Part shown: one piece after another, positions 25,238 through 33,725 of the stretch
How positions within the stretch are numbered: position 1 is the first letter of the stretch
Layout of the letters: each line of letters opens with the position of its first letter
Source of the DNA: a bacterium
Lineage (GTDB): Bacteria > UBP4 > UBA4092 > JAOAEQ01
Assembly (NCBI GenBank): GCA_026416715.1
Contig: JAOAEQ010000013.1
Location: 1 to 64,000, forward strand
Length of the DNA stretch: 64,000 nucleotides
Direction: 5' to 3'
Notes under the pieces: model-generated
What the model saw: the letters and a program-made list of their open reading frames with translations, nothing else
Database searches by the model: none
Told to the model about the DNA's origin: nothing
Program-made: the position numbers and the translations under genes

Positions 25238-27565
25238 TTAGTTTCTCCGTGTATCCGTTACCATTATTTTACCACAAATAACCAGCGGATTCGGTTCTTT
25301 TTGACTCGGGATAACTGCGGGAACGTTCTGTTTTTCATCGAATACCGTCATGGTTAAATGATATTCATCTGCCGGAAGGTTCAGCGGAATCATGAACCGA
25401 TATTGTTCCGTATAAACCGTTCCGGGTTGCCATTGGCTCGTAGAATAGACGCTATAAATCGGGGTAAATTTATATGCGAAAATCGGTTTGGTTGTATATG
25501 CGTCGGTATAAATTGTTCCGGCGGTATTTGGGAGCAGTAAGAATCCGCGATAATTGGTATGTGTTTTTTTCTCTGTTTCCCAGAAGAAAGTTACGGTAAA
25601 AACATCGCCCGGTTGTAATGGCAGCGAATGCTCGATTAAGCATTGCCGCAGGTAGATAGTTCCATCAAATTGAGCGATATACGTTTTCGGATTTTGGATG
25701 GTGAACTTTGGATTGAGCATTTCGTGATTGAGTTTTTCTGGTTTGATTAGCCGATAGAGGAACCCGTCGGATAAAACGATTCGCTCTCGCATCACTGGCA
25801 GATTCGGTAAGAAATTACCGACCGGAATAAACGTTCGCCGTTGCGCTAAATACGGATCGTAAAAGGTGATATAGAACTGGTATTTCGGTTCGTTCGGTTC
25901 GATAATATTCGCGAACAATCCATCAAGCCAAGCTTTCCGAGATGGATATAACTGGGTAACCAAGCGGAGGTGAAATTCCGGATTCGCAATGAAAAACGTT
26001 TGATACCACGGTGAGGTTAAAAAGTTACTCCCGAAGATAATCACGTCCGGGTTGAACTTTTCAACGTATTTTCCATACCACAGTGGGAAGATATCGTTAT
26101 CGCCTGCAGTCAGAATCACCGCATTTTTTTCGATTGATTGCAAGGTATTTTTCGCATAGTAGTATGCGGTATAATCATTCTTGCGTTTGATGAGCGCATA
26201 ATGCGAGACTAACGGAATTAAGCAGAGCACAATCGGAACGGTAATCGGCAGAATAGTTAATTGCGGAATATTCTTTTTCAGCCAAGCGCTGAGCGTATAT
26301 ATCCCGAGAGTGAACCATACAATACCGATAAGGTATACCGATAAATAATACGGTTCGATATCCGCAATTTGATAATTGAACACTGCACCGAGCGTTATAC
26401 TTACGATAATCAGACTTAACCCGAACCAGAATCGGTTCAATCGAAATCCCTGGATTATTCCGATTATTCCTAATCCAACGAACAGACAGCGAACGAGTAT
26501 CACCAACCAAACGCTGATTATCCCAAACTGGATATTTGCTGGAATCCACTGCTGACCAAGTAACGAGATAAACCGAGTGATATTTTGGGCTAGAATCCCG
26601 AGATATACGCTGCCGCTTTCCATTCCTAACCCTGGGCTGGTTGAAAACATCCGGAGTTTAAATTGACCGCCGGTTAAACAGCTCAAGAATCCGCTAAGAT
26701 TATTCGGTGCATTCCAGTTAATCAGCGGAGTTTGGCTAGCGCGAATCGGAAGATAGAGATAACAGCTCCAGCCCAGCAGAATCAGGAGAAACGCATACAG
26801 TATCGGTTTACGTTTTGAACTTTTTACTGTGTATTCTGAATCGTCGCGCTGGCTGTTATTCTGGATATTTCGGGGTATATTCACGCCAAACAAGCAGCGA
26901 TACGTTATGAAAACAAACGCCGGAAAAAGTAATAAGCTCAAGTAGTGGTGGGCTAGCATCAATCCGTAGGTTAGTGCACTCGCATATAAGAACCGTAGTT
27001 CGTAGGTTTTCCACCATTGTAGCCAGAGGAAGAATAATGAAACCGTCAGCAGGATTTGGAGTGTATGCACTTCAGCGATGACAGCATAGTCCCAGAACGT
27101 CAGCGAAAACGCAAATAGAAGACTTCCACTGGCTGCAGATAATTGAATGAGGATTGAGGATTGTGGATTGCGATGAGAACCTATTTCAGGTTTCTGCCTG
27201 CTGATTTCTGTCCGCTTGCTTTCAATTTCTGGTTGCGGGAGTGTTGGGTTCATTTTCTCAACGATTATGGTTAATAAATCTCGGAGGAAAAAATACAGAA
27301 CCGCAATACTTAATGCTGCGGCGATTGCGGAAAGTAGGTTCAATCTCCAGCCGATATTTCCTAAGGGAACCGAGGTAGCGAGTTTTCCAAGTAAAGTATA
27401 AAACGGATAGCAGGTCGGATGGCCAATTCCAAGCGTATACGCGACTGTGATAAACTCACCGGAATCGCCCCAAGTTACCGTTGGTGCTAACGTTGAGAAA
27501 TAAACGAGAAACGAGATTAAAAAGAGAGAAACTGCTCCGATGGTATATCTTTGCTTACTATCCAT
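25238..27565 (-). CDS. DUF2723 polytopic membrane protein (GT-C-like)
   Basis: A 775-residue membrane protein of the DUF2723 family. The signature region is LAPTVTWGDSGEFITVAYTLGIGHPTCYPFY just after the first span (residues 12-30); note the conserved GDSGEF acidic cluster. Roughly ten to eleven further spans run to about residue 460, followed by a soluble periplasmic domain (LTAGDNDIFPLWYGKYVEK, and a beta-rich C-terminus). The family is related to protein O-mannosyltransferase-type GT-C enzymes. Its neighbours make nucleotide sugars, which fits a glycan-transfer role. That is inferred, not shown. Confidence 0.88.
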   Translation of the reverse strand: MDSKQRYTIGAVSLFLISFLVYFSTLAPTVTWGDSGEFITVAYTLGIGHPTCYPFYTLLGKLATSVPLGNIGWRLNLLSAIAAALSIAVLYFFLRDLLTIIVEKMNPTLPQPEIESKRTEISRQKPEIGSHRNPQSSILIQLSAASGSLLFAFSLTFWDYAVIAEVHTLQILLTVSLFFLWLQWWKTYELRFLYASALTYGLMLAHHYLSLLLFPAFVFITYRCLFGVNIPRNIQNNSQRDDSEYTVKSSKRKPILYAFLLILLGWSCYLYLPIRASQTPLINWNAPNNLSGFLSCLTGGQFKLRMFSTSPGLGMESGSVYLGILAQNITRFISLLGQQWIPANIQFGIISVWLVILVRCLFVGLGIIGIIQGFRLNRFWFGLSLIIVSITLGAVFNYQIADIEPYYLSVYLIGIVWFTLGIYTLSAWLKKNIPQLTILPITVPIVLCLIPLVSHYALIKRKNDYTAYYYAKNTLQSIEKNAVILTAGDNDIFPLWYGKYVEKFNPDVIIFGSNFLTSPWYQTFFIANPEFHLRLVTQLYPSRKAWLDGLFANIIEPNEPKYQFYITFYDPYLAQRRTFIPVGNFLPNLPVMRERIVLSDGFLYRLIKPEKLNHEMLNPKFTIQNPKTYIAQFDGTIYLRQCLIEHSLPLQPGDVFTVTFFWETEKKTHTNYRGFLLLPNTAGTIYTDAYTTKPIFAYKFTPIYSVYSTSQWQPGTVYTEQYRFMIPLNLPADEYHLTMTVFDEKQNVPAVIPSQKEPNPLVICGKIMVTDTRRN

Positions 27566-27795
27566 AAGGTTGATATTATAATATACTTTACGAACAATGG
27601 AGAAGAGAAAAACCGTTACCCATTAAAAGCTTACCAAACTCATATCCTTGATGATGGTTGATATCTGAATTTTACGAAACGACGTTTCTTTTCGTTATCT
27701 TTTGCGAAAATTATCCACATCTAGAACCTCCGAGAACGTATTATGTTGCCTATGTAAACCATTAACCCTAATTAAATCAAACGTTATATCTTGCT

Positions 27796-27843
27796 AAATA
27801 AATAATATTAATTATAGGTTCTCCTATATTCTCTTATTTATTT
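27796..27843 (-). terminator. Nested AT-rich hairpin, possible terminator
   Basis: AAATAAATAA (27796-27805) pairs with TTATTTATTT (27834-27843), and inside it TATAGG-TTCT-CCTATA (27813-27828) forms a second stem. Either direction ends in a U-rich stretch. It lies between the winged-helix gene and the DUF2723 gene, both on the minus strand. AT-rich stems are weak, so the call is tentative. Confidence 0.35.
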
Positions 27844-27915
27844 ATTTTTAGAATCGGGTTCCCATGTTGCATAGTAAGGGGTTATCTCAATTGTATGTGT
27901 ATCCATAAGATATAG

Positions 27916-27960
27916 GATGTATCTCGCCAAGATATATGGAATGTCTTAGCGAGACACATC
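27916..27960 (-). terminator. Strong stem just after the winged-helix gene
   Basis: TGTATCTCGCCAAGA (27918-27932) pairs with TCTTAGCGAGACACA (27944-27958) with two G-U type differences, extended by GA/TC, around an 11-base loop. It starts about 11 bases past the stop codon at 27971. There is no clean U run after it, so it may be a stabilising or Rho-assisted structure. Confidence 0.45.
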
Positions 27961-27970
27961 TGAACGAAGA

Positions 27971-28513
27971 TTAGAATCCGAACAGGGTATCTTGCGGGTG
28001 ATGTGTATCCTGGGATCGAGTTTGGCTGGGGTGCGGTTCCGAATTGGGATATTGTCTTCGGCAAGAATCCGGTAAGAAATCACGGCGCCCGTGTTTTCGT
28101 TTCATTGCAGTATAGTTGATTTGTTCCAGCAGCCGTTCTTTATCGAGAAACCGTTTAACATTCCATTCTGAAATGTTAGGATTGACGGAAAGTTCATACC
28201 ATTCAACCGCGCCATTTTTCCGCTGTCGATATGGTTTCCCGTTCAGGATTTTCTTTTCAATGAGTTTGGTTATAACGCGATTAATTCGACTCGGATGAAT
28301 TGGGATAAACTTACGAATCATTTGCGTGGATATGACCGCAGTTGACAATCCGAATCCGAGCGAATACCGATTAACCAATATGACGAGTTCGCGCTCGATT
28401 ACCGGCAGATTCGAGACGAGCATCTTCTCATAGACCGGATTCGGCAGGATGGTAAAATTCGCTAATCCATTATTTCCTACACGCTGATTCAGACGTGGTT
28501 CTATTTGATTCAT
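27971..28513 (-). CDS. Winged-helix protein, phage replication protein O-like
   Basis: A 180-residue protein. Its first hundred residues look like the N-terminal winged-helix domain of phage replication initiators (lambda O family). NPVYEKMLVSNLPVIERELVILV is followed by NRYSLGFGLST and HPSRINRVITKLIEKKIL, the 'elkvll.i.R.tyG' and recognition-helix pattern. The C-terminal tail is hydrophilic and low complexity (NSEPHPSQTRSQDTHHPQD). No helicase loader or helicase gene accompanies it. Together with the next gene it looks like an accessory or relic phage island. No ribosome site precedes the ATG. Confidence 0.6.
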   Translation of the reverse strand: MNQIEPRLNQRVGNNGLANFTILPNPVYEKMLVSNLPVIERELVILVNRYSLGFGLSTAVISTQMIRKFIPIHPSRINRVITKLIEKKILNGKPYRQRKNGAVEWYELSVNPNISEWNVKRFLDKERLLEQINYTAMKRKHGRRDFLPDSCRRQYPNSEPHPSQTRSQDTHHPQDTLFGF

Positions 28514-28544
28514 AATTATTTATATCCGATAGATACATTCGGTA

Positions 28545-28979
28545 TCATTGAACTACCGAGCGGGTCAATTGCTCTTGACAAAACAGACTTATTCCGGTCA
28601 TCGGGGTCGGTTTGAGTTTCGCCCGATTCCGATACGCTTGTTTTTCTTCTGGCGATAATAATTTCCACGATTGAACCGCTTGACGGAACTTATTGCGTTG
28701 CGCTCGTTGTTTCGTGGTATTTGGGTTCCTCGGCTTCGTATATGGTTTGAGATAGGTTTTCCCGTTGCGGGTAACGAAAATATAATCCCGGAATTTCCCG
28801 GACGCTTGCAAACTCCCGAGCGGAAATCCACGTAATACAATTTCATCTACCTGAACTACATACGGGCGACCTAGCGTAGATAACGCTGTTTTAACCGCAT
28901 ATACCGGGTCAGCATGAATTTTTGACTGTTTCTCGAGTTCTTGATAAAATGCTTCAATTGGAAAATGGATATTCACCAT
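28545..28979 (-). CDS. Hypothetical accessory-island protein
   Basis: A 144-residue protein with ribosome site AAGGA 8 bases before the ATG. The N-terminal half is alpha/beta (YAVKTALSTLGRPYVVQVDE). The C-terminal half reads KPRNPNTTKQRAQRNKF, followed by a helix SWKLLSPEEKQAYRNRA and TPMTGISLFCQEQ. This pattern (paired N-T/Q-R segments, then W..L..eeK..y...A) recurs in many phage- and island-associated proteins of unknown role. It lies 31 bases upstream of the replication-O-like gene, on the same strand. I do not assign a function. Confidence 0.6.
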   Translation of the reverse strand: MVNIHFPIEAFYQELEKQSKIHADPVYAVKTALSTLGRPYVVQVDEIVLRGFPLGSLQASGKFRDYIFVTRNGKTYLKPYTKPRNPNTTKQRAQRNKFRQAVQSWKLLSPEEKQAYRNRAKLKPTPMTGISLFCQEQLTRSVVQ

Positions 28980-29008
28980 GTCGGGTATCCTTAAACTATC
29001 AACGGCGC

Positions 29009-29041
29009 AGTATGAGAATTGAACTGTTCAATTCTCATACT
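29009..29041. repeat. TGAGAATTGAAC palindrome, copy 2
   Basis: Sixteen-base arms (29009-29024 and 29026-29041, half-site TGAGAATTGAAC plus four bases) flank one central T. Outer AACGG / CCGTT bases also pair. It lies in the divergent 400-base gap 28980-29379 between an island gene and the HD-GYP gene. The rest of that gap is AT-rich, with a run of TA-rich dinucleotides around 29085-29107 and no recognisable gene. Confidence 0.85.
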
Positions 29042-29379
29042 TCTCCGTTATCACACCACTCATAATTATACCATATAAATTTATTATGCTATATATAATA
29101 TACTATATAAGTAGTTAGTTTGTCAAGGGGTGAATTGTAACTTTAATTTAAAATTTAATATATCTATTTACTGTTTCGTTTTTGTAGTTATATTGACTTG
29201 TCTTTGTATTAGGTCATTAGTTGGGTAAAAACCAAAACAGGCGTATATTTTTTTATCCCAAAATTTAATATTACTTTTATAATTTGCAAAAGCGAATTTT
29301 TTTAAAATATCTTATCAAAATATGTTAAAATATTTTGTAATCGTTTCCCTAATTATATTTTATCATTTTGTTGTTCGCA

Positions 29380-31233
29380 ATGTTTCGCAAATCGAAAACA
29401 AAATGGTTTTATATAAATTTTACCTTACTTGGGCTTATCGGGTACCTTGATTATCTCACCGGACAAGAGATTTGGCTTCTACCCTTGTATTTTATTCCGA
29501 TTGGACTCGCTGCGTGGTTTTTAAACCTTTGGGCAGGTGTTGCTATTTCAATACTAAGCACTATCATTTGGTTGACAGCAGAATATTCCTATGGAACAGT
29601 ATATCGCCAAAAAATTTTGGTTTTGAATGCTGGAATTTGGCTGGTTTTATTTCTTGGCATAGCGTATTTATTCACTAAACTCAAAGAAACCCGTATTAAA
29701 CTGCTTCAAGTATTAAGCGAGCGAACCGAGCAACTCACGGAAGAAATATCTGACCATAAAAAAACACAAGTGGAATTACAATTCGCTGAACAAAAATACC
29801 GCAATTTGGTTGAAACCGCACTAACTGGAATATTTCAAACTGAACTTGATGGCACATTTATTTATGCGAATCCTGCGTTAGCAAAAATATTTGAGTTTAA
29901 CTCGGCACAGGAATTAATTGGCACCAGCGTTCGCGACCGATATAAAAATCCAAATGACCGCATCCGGTTACTCGCTGAACTACAGAAAAATCGGTCGGTA
30001 ACCGATTTCGAACACGAAGTACTTACCAAAACTGGGAAAACCAAAACACTGTTAGTAAGCGCAACCTTGATTGACCATATCATTTCTGGAATGGTTTTAG
30101 ATATCACCGAACGCAAACAAGCAGAAGAAAAAATTAAACGGCACATAAAGCAACTTACTGCTTTACGTAATATAGATTTAGCGATTACGGCGAGTCTAGA
30201 TTTGCGGCTTACTTTGGAAGTAGTGCTTGACCAGGTAACAAGTCAACTCGGTGTTGATGCTAGTTCGATTCTCTTGTTGAATCCGTATAGTCAAACCCTG
30301 AATTTTATTGTAGCTCGCGGATTTAACCAGCCACAGGTTTTGCAACGTACAAAACTTAGAATCGGAGAAGGATATGCGGGTCGTGCGGCATTCGAACGGA
30401 AAATAATTAACATTGAAAATCTGCAGGAAACACCTGGCGAATTTGCGCAAGCAACAAAATTTCAAGATGAAAAATTTATCAGCTATTATGCAGTTCCGTT
30501 AATTGCTAAAGGAAAGGTGAATGGCGTATTAGAATTATTCCATCGCGAGCCACTCAATCCCGAGCAAGATTGGCTTAATTTTCTTGAAATGTTAGCTAGT
30601 CAAGCAGCAATCGCGATTGATAATGCGAAGTTGTTTGATGACCTACAAAAGTCAAATATCGAATTGGTAGTAGCATACGATGCTACAATCGAAGGATGGT
30701 CAAAAGCGATGGACTTACGGGATAAAGAAACCGAAGGACATACACTCCGGGTTACCGAAATTACTGAACGGCTTGCGCGAAAAATCGGGGTTCCCGATTC
30801 GGAAATAGTGCATATTCGGCGTGGCGCTCTGTTACACGATATTGGGAAATTGGGCGTTCCGGACGCTATCTTACACAAACCGGACAAGTTGAATGATGAA
30901 GAATGGGCGATCATGAAAAAACATCCGGTCTATGCTTATGAATGGCTCTATCCTATTGTATATCTCCGCCCGGCACTGGATATTCCATATTGTCACCATG
31001 AGAAATGGAACGGAACCGGATATCCACGCGGACTGAAAGGAGAATCTATCCCTCTTGCCGCACGGATATTTGCCATAATTGACGTCTGGGATGCACTACG
31101 GTCAGATCGTCCATATCGTCCTGCTTTGCCAGAAGAAATAGTTATTGCGTATCTGAACGAACAAGCTGGGATCCACTTTGACCCCAATATCGTCCCCAAA
31201 TTTATTGAACTCCTTCGCGAACAAGTGGAATAA
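29380..31233 (+). CDS. Membrane PAS-GAF-HD-GYP phosphodiesterase
   Basis: A 617-residue signalling protein. Four membrane spans lie in residues 9-100, then a coiled segment, a PAS domain (about 137-245, FAEQKYRNLVETALTGIFQT), a GAF domain (about 275-418, IGEGYAGRAAFERK) and an HD-GYP domain (about 437-617). The latter has H486-D487 in LLHDIGKLGVP, HHEKWNGTGYPRGLKG with GYP, and DVWDALRSDRPYR. HD-GYP domains hydrolyse cyclic di-GMP. All metal-binding residues I can place appear present. The ATG at 29380 lacks a ribosome site; a TTG at 29368 is an alternative. Confidence 0.93.
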   Translation: MFRKSKTKWFYINFTLLGLIGYLDYLTGQEIWLLPLYFIPIGLAAWFLNLWAGVAISILSTIIWLTAEYSYGTVYRQKILVLNAGIWLVLFLGIAYLFTKLKETRIKLLQVLSERTEQLTEEISDHKKTQVELQFAEQKYRNLVETALTGIFQTELDGTFIYANPALAKIFEFNSAQELIGTSVRDRYKNPNDRIRLLAELQKNRSVTDFEHEVLTKTGKTKTLLVSATLIDHIISGMVLDITERKQAEEKIKRHIKQLTALRNIDLAITASLDLRLTLEVVLDQVTSQLGVDASSILLLNPYSQTLNFIVARGFNQPQVLQRTKLRIGEGYAGRAAFERKIINIENLQETPGEFAQATKFQDEKFISYYAVPLIAKGKVNGVLELFHREPLNPEQDWLNFLEMLASQAAIAIDNAKLFDDLQKSNIELVVAYDATIEGWSKAMDLRDKETEGHTLRVTEITERLARKIGVPDSEIVHIRRGALLHDIGKLGVPDAILHKPDKLNDEEWAIMKKHPVYAYEWLYPIVYLRPALDIPYCHHEKWNGTGYPRGLKGESIPLAARIFAIIDVWDALRSDRPYRPALPEEIVIAYLNEQAGIHFDPNIVPKFIELLREQVE

Positions 31234-31279
31234 TGATAAATGGAACTGAAACCAAAATGAACGAGCAATTCGCCGATTG

Positions 31280-31434
31280 AAAGTGCTTTACGGTCATTTT
31301 AGAAAATAGCAATTTCTCGGGAGATGTCGACGATTTTACGTTGGCTAAACGCTATAATCAAATTGAAGAAGGATTAACTCGGTTATCATTCGAATTAGCG
31401 AAACAAATCGTGCACCAACCGGTTGCTAACAAAT
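31280..31434 (+). pseudogene. Possible gene remnant after HD-GYP gene
   Basis: A short frame opens at 31280 after a stop and reads ILENSNFSGDVDDFTLAKRY, ending in LTRLSFELAKQIVHQPVANK and a stop. The amphipathic pattern looks like the C-terminus of a real protein, but no start codon exists and a shifted frame upstream is equally open. It may be a decayed fragment. The evidence is weak. Confidence 0.3.
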
Positions 31435-31479
31435 AATTATCTCTGTTTTTCTCTGGGTCACAGTGGTAAAGATTTCATT

Positions 31480-32289
31480 TCACTTTCCGAAGATTAATAC
31501 AACTAACCAGATTAGGATGCAATAGATGGCGAAGATGGAAAGGCTATTTTTCTGAACATAGCGCAAGAAGTATTTTATCGCGAGATATCCGCTGAACCCA
31601 GCGGTGATAAATCCGATAGCAAGAATCAGCAGATAATCCCAGCTAACCTGCATGTGGAGTAAATCGTTCAATTGAACCAATCCGGCACCGAGAATTATCG
31701 GAACTGAGAGCAGAAACGAGAATCGCGCCGCGGTCGCCCGATTGAGTCCAGTTAACATACCGACCGCTATGGTTGCGCCTGATCTGGAGATACCCGGCGC
31801 AATCGCTAGCGCTTGCGCGAACCCGATAATCACTCCACGCAATAACGTTACTTCCTGCACTGGCATAATCAATCGGTTATTAACATATTCGCTCACGATT
31901 AATAGTATCGCGGTAACGAGCAAGAACCACCCTACCAGATGCGGTTTCGCAAACAGCAATTCAAACTTCGATTCGAATAAGTATCCAAGCAATCCGGCAG
32001 GAATCGTAGCCACAATAATTATCCAAGCTAACCGGGCATCCGGTTCTGAGCGAAAATTCGGATTGCTTAAACTTCGGATAAACATTATCCCCAGTTTAAT
32101 GATATCTTTCCAGAAATAGCTCACCACCGCAACCAGCGTTCCTAAATGAACGCCAACATCGAATATCACATCCGGTTCTCCCCAACGCATAAAATAGGGT
32201 ACTAAAACTAAATGCGCAGAACTGCTAATCGGCAAGAATTCGGTTAGTCCTTGAACCAGCCCGAGAACGATAGCTTGGAACATGCTCAT
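31480..32289 (-). CDS. uppP: Undecaprenyl-diphosphatase UppP/BacA
   Basis: An integral membrane phosphatase (about 269 aa) that regenerates undecaprenyl phosphate for peptidoglycan and glycan carriers. Signatures: GLVQGLTEFLPISSSAHLV with the active-site Glu and Ser, and ALAIAPGISRSGATIAVGM with the Arg. About eight spans fit the BacA fold. I prefer the start MSMFQAIVLG at 32289, with no strong ribosome site; an upstream start would add eight residues. Convergent with the HD-GYP gene. Confidence 0.95.
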   Translation of the reverse strand: MSMFQAIVLGLVQGLTEFLPISSSAHLVLVPYFMRWGEPDVIFDVGVHLGTLVAVVSYFWKDIIKLGIMFIRSLSNPNFRSEPDARLAWIIIVATIPAGLLGYLFESKFELLFAKPHLVGWFLLVTAILLIVSEYVNNRLIMPVQEVTLLRGVIIGFAQALAIAPGISRSGATIAVGMLTGLNRATAARFSFLLSVPIILGAGLVQLNDLLHMQVSWDYLLILAIGFITAGFSGYLAIKYFLRYVQKNSLSIFAIYCILIWLVVLIFGK

Positions 32290-32302
32290 AATAATAAAAA
32301 AA

Positions 32303-32385
32303 CCTAATGTCAAATCTCAAAACGCAAATGTCACATAACCTGCTAAACTCACATTTCAAATGCTAGAATAATTTTTGACATTAGG
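32303..32385. repeat. 12-bp inverted repeat upstream of uppP
   Basis: CCTAATGTCAAA (32303-32314) matches TTTGACATTAGG (32374-32385) in reverse. The intervening bases and the following stretch to 32432 are full of short TTTGACATT/AAATGTCA variants. The gap looks like degenerate short-repeat DNA and contains no gene. Confidence 0.55.
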
Positions 32386-32436
32386 TGTTGTAGGATTCAT
32401 TTAGCATTGGGATTTGGATATTTGACATTGCAACAT

Positions 32437-32757
32437 CTACTTTTGCGCAGTAGTTGTTGTCGATAGCTTATATACCACTTCGCCAGGTTTTACGAAATTC
32501 AGTTCTTCCCTCGCTTCTTTTTCAATCAGGAACGGATCGCCTTGTTCCCACTGCTTTTTTAACCATTTCTTTTCTTCAATTTCCTTAGACAACTGTTGTT
32601 GTTTCTGCTGTTCAGATTCCAATTGTTGGTTATACGACCGTAGTTCAAGATATGCACGGAATAATACCGCAAGCGGAATCGCTAATACCGCAAGCCAAAA
32701 AAATAATCGCGGCTTAAACGTATGCGGTTGGATTGAAGTATCGTTGTCGTGCTTCAT
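32437..32757 (-). CDS. ftsB: FtsB/DivIC-like septum protein
   Basis: A 106-residue bitopic protein. The N-terminus is cytoplasmic, there is one span (FFWLAVLAIPLAVLFRAYL), and then a coiled coil (NQQLESEQQKQQQLSKEIE) ends in FLIEKEAREELNFVKPGEVVYKL. That Glu-Lys-Ala-Arg-Glu-Leu and PGE pattern is characteristic of FtsB/DivIC cell-division proteins. Enolase and other usual neighbours are absent. Confidence 0.88.
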   Translation of the reverse strand: MKHDNDTSIQPHTFKPRLFFWLAVLAIPLAVLFRAYLELRSYNQQLESEQQKQQQLSKEIEEKKWLKKQWEQGDPFLIEKEAREELNFVKPGEVVYKLSTTTTAQK

Positions 32758-32871
32758 ATAAGCGATAATTTAATACTACATTGCGGCAAATGTCAAATGG
32801 TATTTCCAGAAGAACTGAAAAACGATAGAATGGAATAACTAAGCGAATAATCATGGTTTGATTTTCTCTGG

Positions 32872-33663
32872 TTACTCCAGTAACGTTATTTCGCCACTGA
32901 CAATTTTCCGCACGACGCCACTACTCGACCGAAGTATCAAACTGCCATCTAAATCGATATCCGCAACATATCCGGTCGTTTTCTGGTTCAACCCTTCTAC
33001 CTGAACCAGTTTCCCGAGTATATCCGAAAGCCGTTTCCATTCCAGCATTGCAGTTCGGGTTCCTTCGTTTAAACAATGCACATAATGTTTTTCAAAATAT
33101 CGTAGTATCTCAGCCAGCACCATGGCACGAGAGATAGATTTCTCTTTTCCGAGTTCAATCTGCAACGAAGTTGACCGGTTCCGTAACTCTTCCGGAAACT
33201 CTTCCTTGGCAATCGAGATATTAACGCCAATACCGACAATCGCAAATTGAATTCGCGCCTGTACGATTTCTAATTCGGTCAGAATCCCCGCAACTTTCTT
33301 GCCATGGATGCGGATATCGTTTGGCCACTTGATTGATGCAGGTAAACCGGTAGACTTCCGAATCGCTTCTGCTACCGCAATCGCTGCAATTGCAGTTAAT
33401 CGCGCAGCGTGGTTCGGTTCCCAATCTGGGCGAAGGATAAGCGAGAATAACAGTGATTTCTTTTTCGGCGAAAACCAGTTCCGATGGTTTCGACCCCGAC
33501 CCTGCGTCTGCTCTTCAGCGAGAACCAGCGTTCCTTCCGGCGCATTCGATTTCGCTAACTCCAGCGCAATATCGTTCGTTGACCCGACGGTTGCATAATA
33601 ATGAATCCGACAACCGAATATCTTGGTTGTTAGAGCATCGGCAAATTCTTGTGCTGTTGTCAT
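32872..33663 (-). CDS. birA: Biotin--[acetyl-CoA-carboxylase] ligase
   Basis: A BPL/LplA-like biotin protein ligase (about 263 aa). The catalytic segment is ATVGSTNDIALELAK, QTQGRGRNHRNWFSPKK, SIKWPNDIRIHGKKVAGILTE and VGIGVNIS, with a C-terminal SH3-like region (GYVADIDLDGSLILRSSSG). The DNA-binding domain of E. coli BirA is absent, so it is a ligase only and not a repressor. ATG 33663 starts the MTTAQEF reading. Confidence 0.95.
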   Translation of the reverse strand: MTTAQEFADALTTKIFGCRIHYYATVGSTNDIALELAKSNAPEGTLVLAEEQTQGRGRNHRNWFSPKKKSLLFSLILRPDWEPNHAARLTAIAAIAVAEAIRKSTGLPASIKWPNDIRIHGKKVAGILTELEIVQARIQFAIVGIGVNISIAKEEFPEELRNRSTSLQIELGKEKSISRAMVLAEILRYFEKHYVHCLNEGTRTAMLEWKRLSDILGKLVQVEGLNQKTTGYVADIDLDGSLILRSSSGVVRKIVSGEITLLE

Positions 33664-33725
33664 ATACACGATTACCCGGCGTTATGCTTTTAATCGCTGG
33701 AATATATGTTCATTAATCTGCGGAA

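Larger units (their letters stand above)
27566..27970. other. Non-coding gap with hairpins and one DnaA-box match
   Basis: The 405-base AT-rich stretch contains no convincing gene. It holds GAAACG-A-CGTTTC (27676-27688), TTTTCG...CGAAAA (27689-27710) directly followed by TTATCCACA (27711-27719, an exact DnaA box), a nested AT-rich stem (27796-27843) and a strong stem (27916-27960). There is only one DnaA-box match, so a replication origin is not established. Confidence 0.5.

Noticed and set aside
27711-27719. TTATCCACA as evidence of a replication origin
   Set aside because: Only one exact DnaA box was found there; without a cluster of boxes, an AT-rich unwinding region and dnaA nearby the claim is not supported. 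I kept it only as part of the island finding. TTATACACA at 57597 is likewise a chance match.
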